From positions 1-22,329 of the forward strand of contig JBAYQC010000009.1 of NCBI GenBank assembly GCA_041677365.1: 22,329 nucleotides of DNA, given 5' to 3'. This DNA is from UBA2289 sp041677365. Its GTDB lineage: Bacteria > Bacillota_I > Bacilli_A > Izemoplasmatales > Hujiaoplasmataceae. Under the pieces are notes generated by a model. It had not been told where the DNA came from. It worked only from the letters and a program-made list of their open reading frames with translations, and searched no databases. The translations under genes and the position numbers were made by a program. The stretch's first letter is position 1, and each line of letters begins with the position of its first letter. Positions 16,376 through 22,329 of the stretch are shown here, piece after piece.

Positions 16376-17995
16376 ATGGATAGAGCTTGGTATAAAGAGG
16401 GAGTTGTTTACCAAATTTACCCTCGTAGTTTTAATGACTCAAATAATGATGGTATCGGAGACATACAAGGGATTATAAAAAAAATCCCTTATCTAAAAAA
16501 ACTTGGTGTAGATATTATTTGGTTATCTCCTGTGTATAAATCTCCAATGGATGATAATGGTTATGATATCTCCGACTATCGGGCGATAAACGAAGAGTTT
16601 GGAAATATTGAAGATATCGAAGAACTAATTAGGGTTCTTCATGATTCTAAGATGAAACTCGTAATGGATTTAGTTATCAATCACACTTCAAGCGAACATA
16701 TGTGGTTTAAAAAAAGTGAACGAAAAGAAGGTGAATATAAAGACTTTTATCACTGGGAAAAGAAAAAACGAAATTGGACAGCGTTTTTTGGTGGTGAAGC
16801 TTGGACATATTCAGAGATAAGAAAAGAGTATTACCTACATCTATTTGCAAAAACTCAGCCTGATTTGAATTGGGAAAACCCTAAGGTTAGGAATGAAATA
16901 AAGAAAATGATCAGATTTTGGTTAGATAAGGGTGTTGATGGTTTTAGATGTGATGTAATCAATCTTTTGGCCAAACCACATAATCATCCTAATGGGTGTT
17001 TTTTAAAACCAATACTTAGAGGTAGTAAACATTATCTCAACAATCCAAAAATCCATGATTACCTCCATGAGTTATACGAAGATGTATTTAAACATTATGA
17101 TTGTTTCACGGTTGGAGAAACTGTTTTTGTGAATCCAAAGAAGGCACGTGATTTAATCCATCCAGAAAGAAAAGAACTTACAATGCTTTTTCAATTTGAT
17201 CATATGGCCGCAGACAATTATTTTGTAAAGTGGTTTATGAGGAAGTTTAAACCATTTAGATTAAAGAAAGCTTTGTCAAAATGGCAAAATGAACTTGATG
17301 GTTGGAACACGCTTTATCTTGAAAACCATGACCAATCAAGAAGCGTTAGTCGTTTTGGAAATGAAGAATATCATTATGAATCAGCGACCCTATTAGCAAC
17401 CATTCTTTATTTTCAACAGGGAACTCCTTTTATATATCAAGGACAAGAAATCGGAATGCTGAATGCAAGTTTTCCTAATCTTGAAGATTATCAAGATATT
17501 GAAACTCACAACATCTATAAATTCGGAAGAAAAATTGGATTATCTCATCAAAGAATGATGAATAAAATCAAAAAGATGTCAAGAGATAATGCCAGAACAC
17601 CAATGCAGTGGAACGATAATAAATATGCTGGGTTTAGTGATAGTGTGCCATGGTTAAAGGTTAATCCTAATTATAAAAGAATCAATGTTGAAAAAGATTT
17701 ATCAAGTAAAAATTCAATTTTTAACTATTACCGTAAAATTGTAGAACTACGTAAAAAAAATCCAGTTATCATTTATGGAGATTACCGGGATATCGATTTT
17801 AAGAATCGTCATCTGTATATTTATGAAAGAAAGCTGGACGAAACAAGTCTTTATGTAATTGCTAATTACAGCGATAAACCAAAAGCTATTAAAGAATATG
17901 ATTTTTTGAAATACGAGTTGATTCTAAGTAATTATGATGAGAATTCTCTTGATCATTTAAAACCTTATGAAGCAAGGGTATTTATAAAAAAATAG
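16376..17995 (+). CDS. GH13 alpha-glucosidase (oligo-1,6-glucosidase/trehalose-6-P hydrolase group)
   Basis: 539 aa, cytosolic (no signal peptide). GH13 regions: DLVINH (98-103), GFRCDV with nucleophile D193, TVGE with acid/base E248, ENHD with D319. The start WYKEGVVYQIYPRSFNDSNNDGIGD and the length match exo-acting alpha-glucosidases of the MalL/DexB/TreC group (GH13 subfamilies 29/31). It releases glucose from alpha-1,6 or alpha-1,4 oligosaccharides, or from trehalose-6-P; the substrate is not decidable here, and no PTS or sugar transporter gene lies nearby. AAGGGAG SD. It lies 45 nt after the ABC-F gene with no terminator seen, so some co-transcription is likely; the terminator at 17991 overlaps its stop. 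Confidence 0.9.
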   Translation: MDRAWYKEGVVYQIYPRSFNDSNNDGIGDIQGIIKKIPYLKKLGVDIIWLSPVYKSPMDDNGYDISDYRAINEEFGNIEDIEELIRVLHDSKMKLVMDLVINHTSSEHMWFKKSERKEGEYKDFYHWEKKKRNWTAFFGGEAWTYSEIRKEYYLHLFAKTQPDLNWENPKVRNEIKKMIRFWLDKGVDGFRCDVINLLAKPHNHPNGCFLKPILRGSKHYLNNPKIHDYLHELYEDVFKHYDCFTVGETVFVNPKKARDLIHPERKELTMLFQFDHMAADNYFVKWFMRKFKPFRLKKALSKWQNELDGWNTLYLENHDQSRSVSRFGNEEYHYESATLLATILYFQQGTPFIYQGQEIGMLNASFPNLEDYQDIETHNIYKFGRKIGLSHQRMMNKIKKMSRDNARTPMQWNDNKYAGFSDSVPWLKVNPNYKRINVEKDLSSKNSIFNYYRKIVELRKKNPVIIYGDYRDIDFKNRHLYIYERKLDETSLYVIANYSDKPKAIKEYDFLKYELILSNYDENSLDHLKPYEARVFIKK

Positions 17996-18013
17996 ACCAA
18001 ACGGTCTATTTTT
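17991..18013. terminator. Bidirectional terminator between the GH13 and hydrolase genes
   Basis: AATAGACC (17991-17998) / GGTCTATT (18003-18010), AAAC loop, T-rich on both outer sides. It overlaps the GH13 stop codon and abuts the stop of the convergent hydrolase gene. Confidence 0.85.
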
Positions 18014-18959
18014 ATTCACAATTCTTTAAATATGATTTTTTAATCTTATATACTTCACAAACCGAATTAATAATCTTGTTCATGACTAGGCTCTTATCTA
18101 CTTCAAAACCTTTAGCGTGAGGTGAATCCTTAACGATTACAAGTTCTTTTTCTTTTGCTTTGCAGGCATCATATAATTCTTGAGCCATAAATAAGGGAAC
18201 TGGTTTATCTTTATCACCATGAATTATTAGTGTGGGTGTCGTAATCTTTTGCATTACTCTTAAAGGGGAAATTTGTCCTAAGGTGTATTTGTGTTTTAAG
18301 TACGTGTATAATGATATTCCAGGAATTAAAAATGAAAAGAAACGATATTTAAAACTATAGGCTAGACTTTTTGAAAACTTTGTGAAGCCAGAATCTAATA
18401 CTAGTAGACTAATATATTTCTTTTGTTTTTGTTCCATAACTAAAGTTGCGGTAGCTGCCCCCATAGATACACCGTGTAAGAGTATTTTTGAATCAGCTCC
18501 ATAATTTCTTAAAGCGAAATTAATCCATTTTTTTAAATCATATTTTTCATAGTGACCGATTGAGGTGAAATTCCCTTGAGATTTTCCATGTCCTCGCATA
18601 TCAATCATTAGAACTTTAAAGCCTAAATCAGAATAGAGTTTAGCAATAATTATCATATCAGTAGCTTGGGATTTATAACCATGAATTACAATAGCGAGTT
18701 TATCGGTGTTCTTATCGAGAGACGGCAGATAATATCCATGAAGTTTAAGGTTATCATATGAAGTAACAAAAACGTCTTCTTTAGGGATTTTCTGGAACCA
18801 TTCATATGATTCTTTATAAAAATCATTATCATGATTTACAATGGTTCTTTTTGCTTTTTTATAATTAATAAAAACATAGCGATATATATAATATCCACTG
18901 GCAAGATAGATTAATATTAAACCAATAATTGCGATGATTAAATAGTGATACCAAAACAT
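18012..18959 (-). CDS. Membrane-anchored alpha/beta hydrolase
   Basis: Minus strand. 315 aa from the ATG at 18959, preferred because AAGGAG is then 9 nt upstream; an ATG two codons earlier (18965) has only 3 nt spacing. Numbering from the longer form: an N-terminal membrane helix (about 5-30), then an alpha/beta hydrolase domain with oxyanion segment IHGYKSQ (94-100), nucleophile elbow GVSMG with S167, acid D253 in GDKDKPVP, and catalytic H283 in DSPHAKG. The triad is complete, so it should be active, probably as an esterase or lipase at the membrane; it resembles B. subtilis YfhM/YqkD-type hydrolases. Substrate unknown. Transcribed alone, probably from an extended -10 promoter (TGATAAAAT, minus strand, near 18990-18985). 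Confidence 0.85.
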   Translation of the reverse strand: MFWYHYLIIAIIGLILIYLASGYYIYRYVFINYKKAKRTIVNHDNDFYKESYEWFQKIPKEDVFVTSYDNLKLHGYYLPSLDKNTDKLAIVIHGYKSQATDMIIIAKLYSDLGFKVLMIDMRGHGKSQGNFTSIGHYEKYDLKKWINFALRNYGADSKILLHGVSMGAATATLVMEQKQKKYISLLVLDSGFTKFSKSLAYSFKYRFFSFLIPGISLYTYLKHKYTLGQISPLRVMQKITTPTLIIHGDKDKPVPLFMAQELYDACKAKEKELVIVKDSPHAKGFEVDKSLVMNKIINSVCEVYKIKKSYLKNCE

Positions 18960-19061
18960 AGACATCCACTCCTTATCAAGTAGTATTTTATCATAATTTT
19001 GCCAATTGTTTAATACTTAAAACTCAATCAAAATCAATTATTTTCTTAAAAGCGATTTTTA

Positions 19062-19090
19062 TTGACAAAAACTCAGCTTTTGTGTATAAT
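19062..19090 (+). promoter_or_regulatory. Promoter of the L21-L27 operon
   Basis: Perfect consensus TTGACA (19062-19067), 17 nt, TATAAT (19085-19090), with a leader of about 100 nt. Confidence 0.88.
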
Positions 19091-19110
19091 ACATCCGTAT
19101 GTAAAATGCA

Positions 19111-19170
19111 TACCGCTCATAATTGGTTCCTTAAATATTCTAGTAATAGAATTACCAACAATTGGCGTGT
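19111..19170 (+). promoter_or_regulatory. Probable L21 leader (ribosomal protein autoregulation structure)
   Basis: Between the promoter and rplU, CGCT (19114-19117) pairs with GGCG (19164-19167), TTGGT (19123-19127) with ACCAA (19154-19158), and an apical hairpin ATTCTA/TAGAAT (19137-19142 with 19147-19152) has a GTAA loop. A long interrupted stem at this place is what the L21 leader element of Bacillus-type operons looks like. Rfam assignment was not tested. Confidence 0.6.
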
Positions 19171-19196
19171 CTTAATCTTTTAGAGGGGGTGCAAAG

Positions 19197-19508
19197 ATGT
19201 ACGCAGTAATCGAAACTGGCGGAAAGCAAGTAAGAGTTGAAGTTGGACAAGAGATTTTTATTGAAAAACTAAACGTTGAAGCTGAGGATAATTATACTTT
19301 TGATAAAGTATTAATGATCGGTGGCGAAAAGACTAAAGTGGGAAAACCTTATGTGAAGAACGCAACTGTTAGTGCTCAGGTGATTAAAAATGGCAAAGGT
19401 CCAAAGATAGTTATCTATAAGTATGAACCTAAAAAACATTATCATCGTAAAAATGGTCATCGACAACCATATACGAAACTTGCCATTACAGCAATCAATG
19501 TCGAATAA
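19197..19508 (+). CDS. rplU: 50S ribosomal protein L21
   Basis: 103 aa, full length. MYAVIETGGKQ at the N-terminus, VEDN-type segment, GKGPKIVIYKYEPKKHYHRKNGHRQPYT near the C-terminus. Binds 23S rRNA in the large subunit. Very strong SD (GAGGGGG). Followed after 26 nt directly by rpmA; the prp (ysxB) gene normally between them in Firmicutes is absent. Confidence 0.98.
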   Translation: MYAVIETGGKQVRVEVGQEIFIEKLNVEAEDNYTFDKVLMIGGEKTKVGKPYVKNATVSAQVIKNGKGPKIVIYKYEPKKHYHRKNGHRQPYTKLAITAINVE

Positions 19509-19534
19509 AATAAGATAATATGGAGGTGTTTTAG

Positions 19535-19825
19535 ATGTTATTAAATCTAAATATACTTGTTCTTGAAGCTTCTAAGAAAGGTACAGGTTCGACTAAGAAT
19601 GGTCGTGACTCTGCCGGACGTAGATTAGGAGCTAAACTATCTGATGGTCAATTTTGTACAGCTGGATCAATCATCTACCGTCAAAGAGGAACTAAAATTC
19701 ATCCTGGTGAAAACGTTGGGATTGGAAAAGATGATACCTTGTTTGCGAAGATTGATGGAATCGTAAAATACGAAAGAATCGGTAAAGATAGAAAACAAGC
19801 AAGTGTTTATCAAGAGCAATTATAA
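19535..19825 (+). CDS. rpmA: 50S ribosomal protein L27 with N-terminal extension
   Basis: 96 aa. Mature L27 begins at SKKGTGSTKNGRD; it lies close to the peptidyl-transferase centre and needs a free, short N-terminus. The 13-residue leader MLLNLNILVLEA before SKKG corresponds to the extension that Firmicutes remove with the protease Prp, but the usual cleavage motif (LQFFA, from memory) is not present; here it reads LVLEA. No prp gene lies in the operon. SD GGAGGTG 8-9 nt before the ATG supports this start. No alternative start lies nearer the mature end. Confidence 0.95.
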   Translation: MLLNLNILVLEASKKGTGSTKNGRDSAGRRLGAKLSDGQFCTAGSIIYRQRGTKIHPGENVGIGKDDTLFAKIDGIVKYERIGKDRKQASVYQEQL

Positions 19826-19830
19826 CAAGC

Positions 19831-19868
19831 AAAGCTTAGTAATTTATTACTGAGCTTTTTTTATTTTT
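19831..19868 (+). terminator. Intrinsic terminator of rplU-rpmA
   Basis: 12-bp stem (19831-19842 with 19847-19858, one G-T) with TTTA loop and a long T tail. It separates the ribosomal operon from galK. Confidence 0.9.
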
Positions 19869-19920
19869 TTAATAAAAATATTTAGATATGTTGTATAATA
19901 TTATGCGAGGTGATAGTAAA

Positions 19921-21081
19921 ATGATTAATCATATTAGAACTGTATTCAAAGACAAGTTTATGGTTAAACCTAATAAAGTATATTTCGCTCCAGGTAGAGT
20001 AAATATAATCGGTGGACACACTGATTATAATGGAGGAAATGTATTACCTTTTTGCATAGATAAGGGTTTGTTTGCGGCAGTAAGTAACACTGATGATTTG
20101 AAAATAAGAATCTTTTCAGAAAACTTTAATTTAGAAGGAATAATAGCAGTTGATTTAACCGCTACTAAATATGAAAAAAAAGAACGTTATTCCGATTACT
20201 TACTCGGAATCATTAAAGAACTTCAAGTCTTAAACTTACATTTAGACCATGGATTAAATATCTCTTTATCTAGCAATTTGCCGGTAGGTGGGGGATTGAG
20301 TTCAAGTGCTGCTCTTTGTATGTTATTGCTTGAGATTATCAATGATGAGTTTGATTTTGGCTTAGAAAGACTCGAACGAGTTAAACTTGCTAAAAAAGTT
20401 GAAAATGATTTTATTGGTGTTAATTGCGGAATCATGGATCAGTTTGTAATTGGTTATGGAAAAAAGGATAAAGCAGTATTTTTGAATGCAAAGACTTTAT
20501 CATTTGAATATATTGATTTACTGTTAGATGATTATAGTTTCATTTTAATCAATTCTCAACTAAATAGAACACTCAAAGGTTCTAAATACAACGATCGTCA
20601 AAAAGAAACTAACGAGGCTTTAAAGATTTTACAGAAAACTTTTAAGTTAGATTATTTATGTGATTTAGAATTAACGGATCTGGATAAAGCTTTGACATTG
20701 TTAGGGGATAACATACTGAGAAAACGAGTCAAACACGTAATAACAGAAAGTGACCGGGTTGTAAAGGCAAAACATGCACTTAATAACCATGATTACGAAA
20801 GCTTAGGTAAATTACTCACAGAAGCGCATTATTCTGCAAAAGATGATTATGAAATATCCGCTCCAACACTTGACAAGATGGTGGATTTAGCTTTAGAAAA
20901 TAAAGCTTTAGGAGCTAAAATGATTGGCGGTGGCTTTGGTGGATCGATTTTAGTTTTAGTTAGTGATGATGAAATTGATGACTTTATTGAAAATTATCAA
21001 AAAAGTTTTGTTAAAGAGTTCGGCAAAAAATTTATATATAATATAGTAAGTGCCGGTACGGGAGTTAAATTAATTGATTAG
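19921..21081 (+). CDS. galK: Galactokinase
   Basis: 386 aa from the ATG at 19921, chosen for the SD GAGGTG (19907-19912); an upstream in-frame ATG (19888) lies on the probable -10 box (TATAAT 19894-19899) and has no SD. Phosphorylates galactose to galactose-1-phosphate with ATP. Galactokinase signature GRVNIIGGHTDYNGG at 25-39, GHMP P-loop PVGGGLSSSAA, NCGIMDQF with the catalytic aspartate, and the C-terminal MIGGGFGGS motif. In the signature, position 32 is G where the family normally has E or D. galT and galE are not in the window. The GNAT gene overlaps its end by 8 nt. Confidence 0.92.
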   Translation: MINHIRTVFKDKFMVKPNKVYFAPGRVNIIGGHTDYNGGNVLPFCIDKGLFAAVSNTDDLKIRIFSENFNLEGIIAVDLTATKYEKKERYSDYLLGIIKELQVLNLHLDHGLNISLSSNLPVGGGLSSSAALCMLLLEIINDEFDFGLERLERVKLAKKVENDFIGVNCGIMDQFVIGYGKKDKAVFLNAKTLSFEYIDLLLDDYSFILINSQLNRTLKGSKYNDRQKETNEALKILQKTFKLDYLCDLELTDLDKALTLLGDNILRKRVKHVITESDRVVKAKHALNNHDYESLGKLLTEAHYSAKDDYEISAPTLDKMVDLALENKALGAKMIGGGFGGSILVLVSDDEIDDFIENYQKSFVKEFGKKFIYNIVSAGTGVKLID

Positions 21082-21553
21082 AGCAGCGTTATTAAGTGAT
21101 TTAAATTCATTAGTAGAAATCGCTAGTAAGATTAGAGAACAAATGAAAAGTGTGAATCTAAAACAGTGGTTAGGTAATTATCCTAACTATGAAGATTTTT
21201 ATAAAGATTTTCAATTACAAGGTTTGTTCGTATATGAGTTAAATGAAATAATTGTAGGTTCAATTTCGATACTACCAGAAAATGATCCGCCTTATAGAGA
21301 AATAAACTGGGATAGTTCAGAAGCTGTTGTTATCCATAGAATTATGGTAGACCCTAGTTTTCAAAGAATAGGGATAGCTTCTAAACTATTTAGATTTGCG
21401 ATTAATTATGGAAGAGAAAAAGAATATGTTTCTTTAAAAATAGATACACATCCAGATAATCAGAAAATGCAGAACTTAATCTGTAAGTTTAATTTTAAAT
21501 ATAAGGGTTATATTAAGTCAATTAATCGTTTAGCCTATGAAATCATGTTATAA
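21074..21553 (+). CDS. GNAT-family N-acetyltransferase
   Basis: 159 aa starting with TTG at 21074; GGGAG (21060-21064) lies 9 nt upstream and the next ATG would remove the first 24 residues of the fold, so TTG is the better start. GNAT core: motif A IHRIMVDPSFQRIGIASKL with the acetyl-CoA-binding QRIGIA, followed by IDTHPDNQKMQNLICKFNF (motif B). The substrate is unknown; relatives act on small molecules, peptides or ribosomal proteins. It overlaps galK by 8 nt and is followed 18 nt later by obgE, so galK-GNAT-obgE look like one operon. Confidence 0.87.
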   Translation: MIRAALLSDLNSLVEIASKIREQMKSVNLKQWLGNYPNYEDFYKDFQLQGLFVYELNEIIVGSISILPENDPPYREINWDSSEAVVIHRIMVDPSFQRIGIASKLFRFAINYGREKEYVSLKIDTHPDNQKMQNLICKFNFKYKGYIKSINRLAYEIML

Positions 21554-21571
21554 TAGGAAACGAGGTATATT

Positions 21572-22329
21572 ATGTTTATAGACGAAGTAAAAATAGTTGT
21601 TAGATCTGGTAAGGGTGGCGATGGAATCGTTTCTTTTAGACGTGAAAAACATGTTCCATTAGGTGGGCCTAATGGTGGTGATGGCGGAAAAGGTGGTTCG
21701 ATAATTTTTGAAGCTGACGAAGGCATGTCAACATTAATGGATTTGAAATTTCAAAAACATGTTTTTGCGAAAAACGGAGAAAATGGTAAAACTAAAAACA
21801 TGCGTGGAAAAGACGCTGAAGATATTGTTATTAAAGTGCCTTTAGGAACTATTTGTTATAATGAAACAACCCATGAAGTAATTGCGGACTTCACAGTTCA
21901 CGGACAGAAAGAGATTATAGCTGAAGGTGGAAGAGGTGGAAGAGGTAACAGTTCCTTCGCTACTTCAAAGAATAAAGCGCCGAGAGTTCAAGAAAATGGT
22001 CAACCTGGTGAAGAAAAGAATCTTTACGTAGAGTTAAAATTATTAGCAGATGTTGGAATAATCGGATTTCCATCAGTTGGTAAATCAACTCTTATCTCAA
22101 TCCTTTCAAACTCGAGACCAAAGATAGCGGATTATCCCTTTACGACACTTATTCCAAATCTAGGAGTCGTAGATCGTTTTAATGTTAAACCATTTGTCTT
22201 AGCCGATATGCCTGGTTTAATCGAGGGAGCATCCTTAGGACAAGGTTTAGGGATACAATTTTTAAAGCATATCGAAAGAACCAGAGTATTAATTCATATG
22301 ATAGATATGTCCGATGAGTCTTTGAGGGA
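21572..22329 (+). CDS. obgE: GTPase Obg (partial, C-terminus off the right edge)
   Basis: Open from the ATG at 21572 to the window end: 252 codons visible out of about 430 expected. The glycine-rich Obg domain occupies 1-158 (SGKGGDG, GGPNGGDGGKGG, GGRGGRGN). The G domain begins with P-loop GFPSVGKS at 165-172, switch I YPFTT at 188-192 and G3 DMPG at 212-215. Essential ribosome-assembly and stress GTPase that binds the 50S subunit. The SD is GAGG at 21562-21565. Obg usually follows rpmA directly in Firmicutes; here galK and a GNAT gene come between. Confidence 0.96.
   Translation, partial: MFIDEVKIVVRSGKGGDGIVSFRREKHVPLGGPNGGDGGKGGSIIFEADEGMSTLMDLKFQKHVFAKNGENGKTKNMRGKDAEDIVIKVPLGTICYNETTHEVIADFTVHGQKEIIAEGGRGGRGNSSFATSKNKAPRVQENGQPGEEKNLYVELKLLADVGIIGFPSVGKSTLISILSNSRPKIADYPFTTLIPNLGVVDRFNVKPFVLADMPGLIEGASLGQGLGIQFLKHIERTRVLIHMIDMSDESLR

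Overview
The window is AT-rich (about one third G+C by eye) bacterial chromosome from a low-GC Gram-positive lineage. TGA is used as a stop (ends of the ABC ATPase gene and of rsmD), so this is the standard bacterial code, not the Mycoplasma/Spiroplasma code. Short intergenic gaps, strong Shine-Dalgarno (SD) sequences, U-tailed terminators, tRNAs with encoded CCA, and a PPDK/glycogen gene set fit an Acholeplasma/Izemoplasma-like Mollicute or a related low-GC Bacillota. That placement is inference; no 16S or phylogenetic marker was compared.

Layout. (1) 1-557, minus: start of a TMEM164/YwaF-like membrane protein, running off the left edge. (2) 708-2330: TGS/ThrRS-like domain fused to a uridine-kinase-type P-loop kinase, with its own promoter and terminator. 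(3) 2403-7529: probable operon of a CtpE-like P-type ATPase, glgA and glgC, closed by a bidirectional terminator shared with a convergent tRNA-Thr(GGU). (4) 7759-10067: two-gene ABC exporter. (5) 10176-12800: ppdK as a separate unit. (6) 12882-13060: a strongly promoted, highly structured RNA whose 25-bp closing helix runs directly into eight Us, 17 nt before rsmD; then overlapping rsmD-coaD. (7) 14298-14595: three tandem tRNA-Arg genes with an internal terminator. (8) 14647-17995: an ABC-F ribosome-protection-type gene with an unusual leader (four-codon uORF plus mutually exclusive hairpins, one hiding the SD), then a GH13 alpha-glucosidase. (9) 18012-18965, minus: membrane-anchored alpha/beta hydrolase. 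(10) 19062-22329: L21 leader, rplU and rpmA with no prp protease gene between them, a terminator, then galK, a GNAT acetyltransferase and the start of obgE.

How the genes fit together. GlgC and GlgA make ADP-glucose and alpha-1,4-glucan, the GH13 enzyme and GalK feed sugars into glycolysis, and PPDK interconverts PEP and pyruvate; this is a fermentative, sugar-using organism. rsmD, coaD, L21, L27, Obg, the tRNAs and the ABC-F protein form a translation-related second half. No insertion sequences, phage genes or CRISPR arrays were seen. The two observations most worth following are the structured RNA in front of rsmD and the uORF/alternative-hairpin leader of the ABC-F gene.
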